The notes: a model not told the origin generated them from the sequence alone. A stretch of DNA of 36,921 nucleotides from Methylotenera sp. (GCA_030682715.1 JAUXNQ010000047.1:1-36921); one strand, 5' to 3'. Positions 6,620 through 14,859 are shown, counted from the first letter of the stretch. Numbers and translations: made by a program.

Positions 6620-7445
6620 TTTCAAGAATGACCAAGCGGCAGGTTTACGCCGCATCATGGCTACACCTAAACCTCGTGTAGTGTCTATTATTTCAGCGTC
6701 TGCTGCGGATCAATCACGCATGATGATTAATCTAGCTGCATCTATCCGCGCCCAAGGCAACGACGTGCTGATTGTGCATGCATCAAGCACCACACGCGAG
6801 GCTAGCTATGAAGCAGATAAAACACCGACTTTATTAGAAGTTGCAAAGACATCAGCATCACTATCAGTAGCGATTAAAGCCACTAAGCAAGAGCTTACAG
6901 TCGCCAAATTATTGCCAAAAAATCAGGTAAGCACCCCGCTTAATAACGACGCAGGTCAAGTACTGAACCAACTATTTGATAAGCTAGTTTTGCAATACGA
7001 AATTGTATTGGTAGATGCTACATTAAATAGCGATGACTTATTGCCATTAAAAACACTCAATGACAGCGATATTTTGATTCAACTCACACGCGACCCAGAG
7101 TCTATTAAAGATGCATATACGCTCATCAAACGCATTTGCAGCCAACTTGGCCGACGCTCATTTGGTATTATTGTAGATGATGCCAACGATGCACAAGCTG
7201 AGGTAGTATTTAAGAACATTTCGCAAGTTGCTAAACGTTTTATGCAAATCGAATTAGAGTTTTTTGGTGCAATTCCAGCCGATGTTCATTTAGGTAAAGC
7301 CGCAAAACTCGGCCGCCCTGTTATCGATGCATTTCCGCTTACTCCAGCTTCAAATGCATTTAAACAAATTGCTCAACGCTTAAATAGTAAAAGCCCACGT
7401 ATCCCAAATATAGACATGCTCTACACTAACGGCGCTATGGTATAG
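6612..7445 (+). CDS. flhG: FlhG/FleN-like MinD-family protein lacking a P-loop
   Basis: Position after flhF, length (277 residues) and the N-terminal NDQAAGLRRIM identify it as FlhG/FleN, which limits flagellar number and stimulates the FlhF GTPase through that N-terminal DQAxxLR helix. The MinD-type fold is recognisable (residues 22-50, IVLVDA near 131-136, QLTRDPESIKDAYTLIKRI). However, the Walker A loop, normally GKGGVGKT, reads SASAADQSRMM (about 28-38): both lysines and the glycines are gone, and the DAD-type motif after it is VHASST. It probably does not hydrolyse ATP. It starts at GTG 6612 inside flhF and is followed by a strong terminator. Confidence 0.88.
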   Translation: MVDFKNDQAAGLRRIMATPKPRVVSIISASAADQSRMMINLAASIRAQGNDVLIVHASSTTREASYEADKTPTLLEVAKTSASLSVAIKATKQELTVAKLLPKNQVSTPLNNDAGQVLNQLFDKLVLQYEIVLVDATLNSDDLLPLKTLNDSDILIQLTRDPESIKDAYTLIKRICSQLGRRSFGIIVDDANDAQAEVVFKNISQVAKRFMQIELEFFGAIPADVHLGKAAKLGRPVIDAFPLTPASNAFKQIAQRLNSKSPRIPNIDMLYTNGAMV

Positions 7446-7470
7446 ACGTTTTAACAATATTTACAAATAC

Positions 7471-7502
7471 AAACGGCTCCAATTAACTGGAGCCGTTTTT
7501 TC
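7471..7502 (+). terminator. Terminator of the flhD-flhF-flhG operon
   Basis: An 11-bp perfect stem (AAACGGCTCCA at 7471-7481, TGGAGCCGTTT at 7488-7498), a 6-base loop and a T-run, 26 bp after the flhG stop. The A-run on the other side could also serve the minus-strand BLUF gene. Confidence 0.92.
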
Positions 7503-7548
7503 ATTTCACCACAATAGCCATCACGTATATCAAAAAAACCTAACTATC

Positions 7549-7956
7549 TTATTTAGCGCTATTCAATCTACGCAAAAAATCACGCATTGCTTCTCTAAAA
7601 CTAGCAGGCTCTATCGTTTCTGTTGCTCTTGAATTTAAATCAAATATTTTTTGAAGGGTGACTGGTTTACATTGAATCGCACCCATTGACCAGTCAGCAA
7701 ACATTCTTTTATCAGTATATGAAATATAAATAATCTTACTAAGACTATTACGTGAGTCCTCACAAATAGTGACATATTTCTTAAGTACAGCAAGCTCAGG
7801 CCCTTCTAGCACTTGCATAAACAAATGACCACCGTACACTAATACACCAGTGATGTCCGCATCAATATTGTTTTTACGAGACTGCTCTAAAATATTAGTA
7901 ATGTCCTGCTCAGTAATATCTTGCGCAGCCTGACTGCTATATAACAATCTAATCAT
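7549..7956 (-). CDS. BLUF-domain blue-light sensor (single domain)
   Basis: A 135-residue protein that is almost entirely a BLUF domain, which binds FAD and rearranges a hydrogen-bond network around the flavin in blue light. The key residues are visible: the tyrosine in MIRLLYSSQA (Tyr6), the asparagine-rich turn before ITGVLVYGG, the glutamine in FMQVLEGP, and the W-M pair in DWSMGAI. About 35 C-terminal residues follow and no output domain is attached, so it must signal through a partner. ATG 7956 is preferred over an upstream TTG because AAGGTG lies about 9 nt before it. It is convergent with flhG; a link to motility is only suggested by position. Confidence 0.92.
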   Translation of the reverse strand: MIRLLYSSQAAQDITEQDITNILEQSRKNNIDADITGVLVYGGHLFMQVLEGPELAVLKKYVTICEDSRNSLSKIIYISYTDKRMFADWSMGAIQCKPVTLQKIFDLNSRATETIEPASFREAMRDFLRRLNSAK

Positions 7957-8251
7957 ATAATCGCACCTTATCAATTACTAGCCGTATCGACTATATTTGG
8001 ATTGCATCCCTACTACTTCTTATCAATTTTAGTACAGATATGGCCCAACAACCTAGCGCTAAGTTCGTTAACATTTATCTTTCAAGCCAACTCAGCAGCA
8101 AGCATTTATAATAATTAACTTTCTAACCTCATTAGTTTTGCACTATCTAGGTTCATAACGAAATTATTCCATTAATATATTGTCAACAGAACACTCACTG
8201 CAACGTTAATTAACCCAGCAGTTACTTTTTAGTCATGAAAAAGGAAATTAC

Positions 8252-8542
8252 ATGAAAATTACACAGATTTTATTAACAAGTACGTTGTTATTTGGCCTAG
8301 TCCAAGCTGCGCATGCTGATCACCATGGTGGTGAAGAAGGCAAGCATAGCTGCCATAAAGCAGACACCAACAATGATGGCGCGATTTCGCGTGATGAATT
8401 TATGGCTAAGCATCAAGCACACGCTGAAAAAATGTTTACTAAATTAGATACTAATAAAGACGGAAAAATTGATGCGGATGAACATAAGGCAGCGCATGAG
8501 GGTGCAGGTCATCGCCACGCTAAGGAAGAGAAAAAACCTTAG
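8252..8542 (+). CDS. Small exported EF-hand protein
   Basis: A 96-residue protein with a signal peptide (MKITQILLTSTLLFGLVQAAHA, cleavage after AHA) followed by a His-rich stretch and two EF-hand loops: DTNNDGAISRDEF (about 38-50) and DTNKDGKIDADEH (about 66-78), each with the acidic residues at calcium-ligand positions. It should be a periplasmic calcium- or metal-binding protein; the HADHHGG and GHRH segments could bind other metals. AAGGA precedes the ATG at good spacing. The specific role is unknown. Confidence 0.88.
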   Translation: MKITQILLTSTLLFGLVQAAHADHHGGEEGKHSCHKADTNNDGAISRDEFMAKHQAHAEKMFTKLDTNKDGKIDADEHKAAHEGAGHRHAKEEKKP

Positions 8543-8584
8543 TATCCATAGTATCAACCTGCATGTAAAAGGCTAATGCCTAAG

Positions 8585-8630
8585 AGATGCTGAGTTCTCT
8601 ACACTTTTCATCATTGATGACTCAGCATCT
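8585..8630. terminator. Hairpin between convergent genes, possible terminator
   Basis: Perfect 11-bp arms (AGATGCTGAGT at 8585-8595, ACTCAGCATCT at 8620-8630) enclose a second small palindrome, TCATCA-T-TGATGA (8608-8620). There is no clear T-run, so termination is uncertain, but the place, between convergent gene ends, fits. Confidence 0.5.
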
Positions 8631-8638
8631 ACTTATTA

Positions 8639-9769
8639 TCAGTTGCCTTTAGATCTAAATGGCGCACGCTCATCAAGCTCGTTTGTATATGCAACCAACC
8701 CTTTTGACTCTTGCGCTACAAATTCTTGAATGGCTACAGCAAAGTCTGGGTTCTCAATTTTGTGAAAAGAACAAGTGGATCTAGCTTTAAATCCACGTGC
8801 TAGCTTATGCTCACCTTGTGCGCCACCTTCAAAATACTCAATCTTTTCAGCAATACAAAATGCTTGTGCTTGATAATAACAAAGCTCAAAGTGTAAATTG
8901 GGAACATACTGCAAGGATCCCCAGTAGCGCCCATATAACGTAGTTTTATCATAAATATTTAAAGCCGCTGCGACTGGTTGCTCACCCAAGTAAGCCATCA
9001 TCAACAAAATATTCTGCGGCATATTTTTACCGATAATTTGGAAAAATTCTCGTGTTAAATATGGTGAAGATCGATGTTCAAAGTAGGTATTTTCATAACA
9101 CTGATAAAAGAAGTCCCACTGTTCAGCGGTGATTTCAACCCCTTTAATTGACCGACACACCACACCTGAAGCAGCCACCTTTTTTCTTTCTTGCCGAATT
9201 TTTTTACGCTTATCATGGCTTAATTGACTCAGAAAATCCTCAAAATCAGAGTAATGCTGATTCCGCCAGCGGAACTGCACTCCCTGTCGTTGCATCCATC
9301 CAGCTTCTTTAAAAGACTGTGCAGAGTCATCATCTGGGAACAACACATGTGCCGATGACATTTTATTTTGCCGCATGATTTGCGACAAAGCATTGATCAA
9401 CAGCACCTTAACATCCGTGGATTTTGTGAGAAGGCGCGCGCTAGTGATTGGCGTAAATGGAATTGCTGAAACAAGCTTAGGATAATACGACAAACCGTTA
9501 GATTCATAAGCTTCGGCCCACGCCCAATCATACACATACTCACCATAAGAATGGTGCTTTACAAAGAGTGGCATAGCCCCTATTAATTGCGCATCGCCAT
9601 ACAACAACAACGGACAAGGTTGCCATCCAGTACCAACGCCTACAGAATTTGAGATTTCTAGAGCGCTTAAGAAAGCATGTCTCAGCAACGGCATATCACC
9701 AACTAAAGCATCCCATTCATCATCAGGAAGTTGAGCAATACCGTCTGCAACCTCTAGCCTTAACGCCAT
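8639..9769 (-). CDS. COG3146/FemAB-like GNAT acyltransferase
   Basis: A 376-residue protein of the DUF482/COG3146 group, which has a tandem GNAT-like fold and was annotated as 'peptidogalycan biosynthesis/recognition'; the true substrate is unknown. Seen in sequence: the N-terminal block DDEWDALVGDMPLLRHAFLSALE, then PLLLYGDAQLIGAMPLFVKHHSYGEYVYDWAWAEAY, the basic stretch SHDKRKKIRQERKK near 195-208, and C-terminal GRYWGSLQYVPNLHFELCYYQ with EGGAQGEHKLARGFKA, the most conserved signature. The ATG at 9769 follows a 16-bp perfect hairpin ending 9 nt upstream and lacks a clear ribosome-binding site. Confidence 0.85.
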   Translation of the reverse strand: MALRLEVADGIAQLPDDEWDALVGDMPLLRHAFLSALEISNSVGVGTGWQPCPLLLYGDAQLIGAMPLFVKHHSYGEYVYDWAWAEAYESNGLSYYPKLVSAIPFTPITSARLLTKSTDVKVLLINALSQIMRQNKMSSAHVLFPDDDSAQSFKEAGWMQRQGVQFRWRNQHYSDFEDFLSQLSHDKRKKIRQERKKVAASGVVCRSIKGVEITAEQWDFFYQCYENTYFEHRSSPYLTREFFQIIGKNMPQNILLMMAYLGEQPVAAALNIYDKTTLYGRYWGSLQYVPNLHFELCYYQAQAFCIAEKIEYFEGGAQGEHKLARGFKARSTCSFHKIENPDFAVAIQEFVAQESKGLVAYTNELDERAPFRSKGN

Positions 9770-9778
9770 ACATAAGCA

Positions 9779-9818
9779 CCAAATAGATTCATGCCTAATT
9801 ATGCATGAATCTATTTGG
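9779..9818. repeat. 16-bp perfect hairpin right before the acyltransferase start
   Basis: Arms at 9779-9794 and 9803-9818 pair perfectly around an 8-base loop. On the minus strand the stem ends nine bases before the ATG of the COG3146 gene, so an RNA carrying it would present a stable stem where ribosomes load. No T-run follows, which argues against a simple terminator. It also forms one edge of the hairpin-rich block. Confidence 0.75.
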
Positions 9819-10240
9819 CAAAGGTATAGATACTAAGGAAATGTGGAATAAGGCCTGCGCGCGCAAAAAGCTGCGTTACGCAGCTTTTTGGTTTCGGCCC
9901 ACTTCCAGTGGCTTAACATCGCCTTGCGAGTTAGCCTACACCGCAACCAAAGGTTGTCGCAACCTCGCTTATACCGGCTGCCTATCTCGGCTTCTGCGTT
10001 CTTACGCCTTTGGCCTGCGAATAATGTGCTTTGGCGTAAGAATAGCCAACTGTGACGTATGAATATATGCGCTTTAGCGCATATATATTCCAAGGACATG
10101 TACTTGCGGGTGCACTTTATCTCGCTCGGCGACCTAGTCCGCGCTTCTCTAACTTTAAAAAATGATAGTGATGTCAGTTAAATCAACATAAACACCAATT
10201 GAGTTGCAGTTGTATTAGCGCTTCGACTATTACTGGTACT
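9819..10240. other. Hairpin-rich non-coding block
   Basis: This stretch is richer in G+C than its surroundings and packed with inverted repeats: AAAAAGCTGCG-TTA-CGCAGCTTTTT (9865-9889); two mutually exclusive small stems sharing one strand, CAACC/GGTTG (9944-9956) and GGTTG/CAACC (9952-9964); 10-bp arms TTCTTACGCC/GGCGTAAGAA (9999-10008, 10033-10042); and ATATATGCGC-TTTA-GCGCATATAT (10063-10086). Open frames on both strands (85-88 codons) look like chance readings through the repeats. It lies between two minus-strand genes, so it could be a structured leader, an attenuator or a mobile repeat cassette. No known riboswitch class was recognised. Confidence 0.6.
9865..9889. terminator. Bidirectional terminator-like hairpin
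   Basis: An 11-bp perfect stem with a 3-base loop, A5 before and T5 after it, so that both strands end in Us. It could end transcripts coming from the minus-strand EF-hand gene or from either direction within the block. Confidence 0.65.
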
Positions 10241-10837
10241 CTAAAGTGACTTTTTCTTAGGCGCATTAGTTGCTTGCTTGTTTTTGGCTTTAGCTTCTTC
10301 TAATGCTTCAGCTTCAATCATTCTTTTTTGCTTTTCTAACTGTATCGCAGCTTCAGCTGCTCTGCGGCGCTCCAGAATCCTTGCTTGCGCCTCGACCAGC
10401 TCACTTAAGGAGATTACGCCATCCTGATTGGTATCAACACTATTAAAATGTCTAGCGATTTGCGGCAATTTTTCTGTCGCCTCTTGTCGGTCTATAGTAC
10501 TGTTGTTATCTGTATCAGCTTCAAAAAAACGTGCTTCAATACTTTCTTGCATTGCACGTCTGCGTTCTTCAATTTGGTCATGACTTGGGTCAATCGAGCG
10601 CGCATATTCTTCAAGCGCCTTGCGTAACATCTCCCTGCGTTCAGGGCTAAAGTTTAAATTGAGCGTTTTTTGGTATCCATCAATTCTAGTGTCATCTTCA
10701 GCAAAACGTTCATCTTCTACAACTCGCTTAGACTTGTCTGCTGTTGCAGACAAATTATTTCTACTTCCAGCATTAATGCTTAAAGAAAAGCTTAAGCCCA
10801 TGCATAAAATTAGGCACGCATACTTGGTTAATGACAT
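10241..10837 (-). CDS. Exported EF-hand protein with a charged helical tail
   Basis: A 198-residue protein: a signal peptide (MSLTKYACLILCMGLSFSLSINAGS), a spacer rich in charged residues, then two EF-hand loops, DTDNNSTIDRQEA and DTNQDGVISLSEL, in the C-terminal half, followed by a long Arg/Glu/Lys/Ala helix that may form a coiled coil (LVEAQARILERRRAAEAAIQLEKQKRMIEAEALEEAKAKNK). It should bind calcium in the periplasm; partner and function are unknown. ATG 10837 is chosen over a TTG at 10861 because it starts directly on the signal peptide. No strong ribosome-binding site is seen. It faces away from the ompR-like gene. Confidence 0.82.
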   Translation of the reverse strand: MSLTKYACLILCMGLSFSLSINAGSRNNLSATADKSKRVVEDERFAEDDTRIDGYQKTLNLNFSPERREMLRKALEEYARSIDPSHDQIEERRRAMQESIEARFFEADTDNNSTIDRQEATEKLPQIARHFNSVDTNQDGVISLSELVEAQARILERRRAAEAAIQLEKQKRMIEAEALEEAKAKNKQATNAPKKKSL

Positions 10838-10961
10838 ATTGTTTAGCAAGATTAAATCCAAAGAATCAAGGTTCCAATGTTGAGCATTACAACTTAAGTT
10901 GCATTATCATGAAGCACGTTTGTTAATTGAATGTTTCATTTAAAGGTGAAATTGTAAGAAA

Positions 10962-10990
10962 TTGTAAATTTTTACAACACATGACATGTG
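10962..10990. promoter_or_regulatory. Two adjacent inverted repeats upstream of the two-component genes
   Basis: TTGTAAA-TT-TTTACAA (10962-10977) is followed immediately by CACATG-A-CATGTG (10978-10990). They lie about 140 bp before the regulator gene and 125 bp before the divergent EF-hand gene, so a bound regulator could act on both. Which protein binds is unknown. Confidence 0.5.
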
Positions 10991-11129
10991 ACAATCAATA
11001 AATTTTAAAGTTTAATCACATAAAATTGAATATAAATATAAATTTAGCATACACTTTACAGTTATTGAAATAATATTGTAATGACTACCATTTCAGTATC
11101 ATTCTATTAAAAATTAAGGTTTAAACATA

Positions 11130-11858
11130 ATGATGGCCGATCAAAATAAAAAAATCTTAGTCGTAGACGATGATGTGCGCTTACGTGAACTGTTGCAACG
11201 CTATCTAACCGAGCAAGGCTTTACTGTCAAAACAGCAAATGACGCTAAAGAGATGGACAGCATCCTTAACAATGACGCTATTGATTTATTGGTGCTAGAT
11301 TTAATGCTGCCTGGTGAGGATGGCTTATCTATCTGCCGCAGAATGCGCGGTAGTGCAACCATGATGCCTATCGTGATGCTAACAGCGCGTGGCGATGAAG
11401 TAGATCGAATTATCGGCCTTGAGATGGGCGCAGATGATTATTTGCCAAAACCGTTTAATCCCAGAGAATTATTAGCTCGTATTAATGCAGTACTGCGCAG
11501 ACATGAACGTTTAGTGCCAAGCGCTCCAGCAAATAATGCAGAGAACATTACAATTGGTGACTTTGTATTTAATGCAGCGACCCGCTCTTTAAGCCGCCAA
11601 GGGACTGCTATTGCGATCACTAGCGGTGAGTTTGCCTTACTGAAAGTATTTGTTGACCACCCGCGCCAACCCTTATCACGCGATAGGCTCATGCAATTAG
11701 CACGCGGACGTGAGTTAGATGTTTATGATCGCAGCATTGATGTGCAAGTGTCGCGCTTACGTAAACTGATTGAGCCTGACCCTGCGCACCCGCGCTATCT
11801 GCAAACCATGTGGGGATTTGGCTACGTATTTATACCAGATGGCGAAGCGGACAATTAG
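11130..11858 (+). CDS. ompR: OmpR-family response regulator
   Basis: A 242-residue receiver plus winged-helix protein. The receiver shows the acidic VVDDD pocket (11-15), the phosphorylation site LLVLDLMLPGEDG (Asp57), the TARGDEVDRI threonine and the KPF lysine; the C-terminal winged helix has LTSGEFALLKVF-like ITSGEFALLKVFVDHP and DVYDRSIDVQVSRLRKLIEPDP...WGFGYVF. The sequence and the EnvZ-like partner 81 bp downstream point to OmpR, which responds to osmolarity and envelope conditions in enterics. Two ATGs (11130, 11133) are possible; the AAGG at 11117-11120 sits upstream of both. The regulon in this organism cannot be read from the window. Confidence 0.9.
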   Translation: MMADQNKKILVVDDDVRLRELLQRYLTEQGFTVKTANDAKEMDSILNNDAIDLLVLDLMLPGEDGLSICRRMRGSATMMPIVMLTARGDEVDRIIGLEMGADDYLPKPFNPRELLARINAVLRRHERLVPSAPANNAENITIGDFVFNAATRSLSRQGTAIAITSGEFALLKVFVDHPRQPLSRDRLMQLARGRELDVYDRSIDVQVSRLRKLIEPDPAHPRYLQTMWGFGYVFIPDGEADN

Positions 11859-11939
11859 TCAAAAATTAACGCGTTGAGCTACCTCACAGACAAGGACTGC
11901 TTGACGCAATGCTAACTTTCCTTACTAAAGCCAACATCT

Positions 11940-13247
11940 TTGCGCCTTTTACCAAAAAAACTACTCTCACGAATTATGCTGCTTATCGCGCTATTATTAG
12001 CGATAGGTCAGTTTGCGTCTCTAAAGATTTTTGAGTATTTCGAACGAGAGCCTCGCGCCCAAGCAACTGCATTACAAGCGGTTACCGTTGTAAACTATAC
12101 ACGTGCATCCTTAATTGCATCTCAAGAAAATCTACGCTTAGCATTGCTTTCAGAGCTATCTGGCAAAGAGGGCGTGCGTATTTATTACGCAGACTTTATG
12201 GAAGAAATTGCCCCACTGCCAGATGACCCATTTATTAACATGGTGGCAGATAAAATCCGTGAGCGCTTAGGTGAACAAACGATTATCACCACTAATCATT
12301 ATGGAGTAGATGGATTATGGGTCAGCTTTGGCATAGATCAAGATGATTTTTGGGTAGTGATCCCAAACGTACATGTAGAGCGAGCCTTCCCATGGCAATG
12401 GCTGGGTTGGGTTGGCCTAGTATTAAGCTTATCGTTAGCTGGTGGTTATGTGTTAGCTGCACGTATTAATAAACCACTTAATTTGCTGGTAAGCGCAGCC
12501 GATAGATTACGTAAAGGTGAGCGCCCCGAAAAGTTGCCAGAAGATAGCGTGACAGAACTTCGCGAAGTAAGCACCACTTTTAACAAAATGGCTGAATCGC
12601 TCGCAGAACTTGACGCAGAGAGAACGCTTATTCTTGCTGGTGTATCTCATGATATTCGCACACCCTTAGCAAGACTGCGCCTTGCGGTAGAAATGCTGCC
12701 CGAAAAAGATTGCGGCTATCTGAAATCTGGCATGGTGCAGGATATTGCAGACATGGATAACATCATCCATCAGTTCTTGGACTTTGTACGCGGCACCGAG
12801 GGTGAACCAACACTGATGGTAGACATCAACACCTTGCTAAAAGGTCTGCATGATAGGCAAGAGCGAGCTGGACGTGATTTAGTGATTCAACTAGCGCCTA
12901 CTTACAAAGTGCCAATTAAGCCACTTGCCATGCAACGCCTACTTGATAACCTAGTGGGTAATGCTTACAACTATGGTGGCGGGCAAGTTCGGGTGAGTAG
13001 CCAAATATTAGCAGACTGCATTGTAATTAGCGTCTTTGATAATGGACCTGGCATTCCAGAAACCCATTTAGAAAAAATATTGCGCCCATTTGAGCGGCTT
13101 GATACTGCACGGAGTAATGCGGGAGGTAGTGGTTTAGGTCTAGCAATTGCAGAGCGTATTGCAAAACTGCATCATGGCAAACTTGAGCTTATCAACCGAC
13201 CAGAAGGTGGCTTAGAAGCACGCCTCAGCATACCGATTAAAAACTAA
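11940..13247 (+). CDS. envZ: EnvZ-like sensor histidine kinase
   Basis: A 435-residue inner-membrane kinase. It has two membrane segments (about 11-30 and 151-172) around a periplasmic domain, a HAMP segment (INKPLNLLVSAADRLRKGE...), an H-box VSHDIRTPLARLRLAVEML with His237, an N-box NLVGNAYNYG, and G boxes FDNGPGIP and GGSGLGLAIAERI. MRLLPKKLLSRIMLLIALLLAIGQ is typical of the EnvZ start, so the TTG at 11940 is used; ATG 11976 would cut into the first membrane helix. It pairs with the OmpR-like regulator just upstream and should phosphorylate and dephosphorylate it. Confidence 0.9.
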   Translation: MRLLPKKLLSRIMLLIALLLAIGQFASLKIFEYFEREPRAQATALQAVTVVNYTRASLIASQENLRLALLSELSGKEGVRIYYADFMEEIAPLPDDPFINMVADKIRERLGEQTIITTNHYGVDGLWVSFGIDQDDFWVVIPNVHVERAFPWQWLGWVGLVLSLSLAGGYVLAARINKPLNLLVSAADRLRKGERPEKLPEDSVTELREVSTTFNKMAESLAELDAERTLILAGVSHDIRTPLARLRLAVEMLPEKDCGYLKSGMVQDIADMDNIIHQFLDFVRGTEGEPTLMVDINTLLKGLHDRQERAGRDLVIQLAPTYKVPIKPLAMQRLLDNLVGNAYNYGGGQVRVSSQILADCIVISVFDNGPGIPETHLEKILRPFERLDTARSNAGGSGLGLAIAERIAKLHHGKLELINRPEGGLEARLSIPIKN

Positions 13248-13354
13248 CACAACACAACGTTACCGCCTTTAATTGGTAATTAGATGTTGATGGCTCAGCA
13301 ATCAATGAACAACTAGAATAACTCATTCACAAAAAGCGGCCATTAATAAAAGAA

Positions 13355-14743
13355 CTATACACCAGGCTCAAACCAAGCCAATTTCTCACGCAAATGCACC
13401 ACCTCACCAATAATTGTGAGACATGGTGGTTTTAAGCCAGCTTCAGTCACTTTCTCAGATAGATCTGCCAAGGTTGCAGTCACTACTTTTTGACGCTGTG
13501 TTGTGCCCTGCTGTACCACAGCGACTGGCATATCAGGTGAAACGCCGTGCTTAATTAACTGCTCGCAAATCTGGGCCAAGCCAACTAAACCCATATAAAT
13601 AACAACGGTTTGTCTTGGCCTAGCCATGGCTTCCCAATCCAAATCTAAGCTACCGTCTTTCAAGTGCCCAGTAATAAACAAACAAGCCTGCGCATAATCT
13701 CGATGCGTTAGCGGTATGCCTGCATAGCTAGAAACGCCATTCGCAGCAGTAATGCCTGGCACTACCTGAAATGGAACACCGTGCTCCATCAATGTTTCAA
13801 TTTCTTCACCGCCACGACCAAATATAAATGGATCGCCACCTTTTAAGCGAAGTACGCGTTTACCTTGTAATGCTAGTTTAGCAAGCAGCTCATTAATTTC
13901 CTCTTGTGGAAGCGTATGCTGGTCACGCGATTTACCAACGTAAATCAGCTCCGCATCACGGCGCACCAATTCCATGACCTCTGGACTCACCAATTTATCA
14001 TAGACACACACATCACACTGTTGCATCAAGCGTAACGCCCTGAACGTTAGCAAGTCTGGGTCACCTGGACCTCCTCCAACCAAGAAGACCTCACCTTTAT
14101 TCGTGATGACGTTTTCTTGATCGATTAAGCCTTGCAACAAAGTACGCGCTGATTGCTCTTGGCCTGATAAAACACGCTCAACTAACGGGCCTTGTAGCAC
14201 ATCTTCCCAGAAGCGACGGCGCGCTTGCGTGGTAGTAAACTTTGCTTTTACTTTGTCGCGAAACTCACCTGCAATGCCAGCGATGCGTCCATAACCCGCA
14301 GGTAGCATGGTTTCAATTTTAGTGCGGATATAACGCGCCAACACAGGGGCATTACCCTCACTAGAAACCGCAATCACGACTGGGCTACGCTCTATAATAG
14401 AGCCCATTGTAAAGGTACATAAATCGGGGGAATCAACAACGTTTACAGGGATACCCAGTGCTTTTGCATCTATTGAAACCGCTTCATTAACCGACATATC
14501 ATCTGTTGCCGCGACAACCAAACATGCGCCTTCAAGTTGCTGTTTGTGATAGTTAGATAGCGTACATTTAATTTTTCCATCATCTACTAATGTTTGTAGT
14601 TCATGACATATTTCTGGTGATACCAAGGTAATTGCAGCATTGGCTTTTAACAACATGCTGACCTTGCGCGTTGCGACATCACCGCCGCCAATCACAACAC
14701 ATAATCGATTGGTGATATTGATAAAAATTGGGAGTGCTTGCAT
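13355..14743 (-). CDS. cysG: Siroheme synthase CysG (trifunctional)
   Basis: A 462-residue fusion enzyme that makes siroheme from uroporphyrinogen III for sulfite and nitrite reductases. The N-terminal half is the precorrin-2 dehydrogenase/ferrochelatase domain, with an NAD-binding VIGGGDVATRK near 17 and SPVVIAVSSEGNAPVLARYIR. From about residue 215 the SUMT methyltransferase domain begins with VFLVGGGPGDPDLLTFRALRLMQQ, followed by YDKLVSPEV, RLKGGDPFIFGRGGEE and VVPGITAANGVSSYAGIPLTHR, the SAM-binding and catalytic signature. It is full length. It converges on the histidine kinase and no sulfur-assimilation gene lies beside it in the window. Confidence 0.96.
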   Translation of the reverse strand: MQALPIFINITNRLCVVIGGGDVATRKVSMLLKANAAITLVSPEICHELQTLVDDGKIKCTLSNYHKQQLEGACLVVAATDDMSVNEAVSIDAKALGIPVNVVDSPDLCTFTMGSIIERSPVVIAVSSEGNAPVLARYIRTKIETMLPAGYGRIAGIAGEFRDKVKAKFTTTQARRRFWEDVLQGPLVERVLSGQEQSARTLLQGLIDQENVITNKGEVFLVGGGPGDPDLLTFRALRLMQQCDVCVYDKLVSPEVMELVRRDAELIYVGKSRDQHTLPQEEINELLAKLALQGKRVLRLKGGDPFIFGRGGEEIETLMEHGVPFQVVPGITAANGVSSYAGIPLTHRDYAQACLFITGHLKDGSLDLDWEAMARPRQTVVIYMGLVGLAQICEQLIKHGVSPDMPVAVVQQGTTQRQKVVTATLADLSEKVTEAGLKPPCLTIIGEVVHLREKLAWFEPGV

Positions 14744-14859
14744 GTTTTAAATAGCTAATTATTCATTAAGTTAATCATTTTACCTTGTAGTCAACAACTT
14801 TGCGTGAGGCAAGTGAGCAAATACGTTAAAATCATATTTTACGCTTTGGCGATAACACC

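Noticed and set aside
9805-10099. Overlapping 85- and 88-codon frames on opposite strands
   Set aside because: Both read through the inverted repeats and are rich in Cys/Arg; the palindromic structure explains the open frames on both strands.
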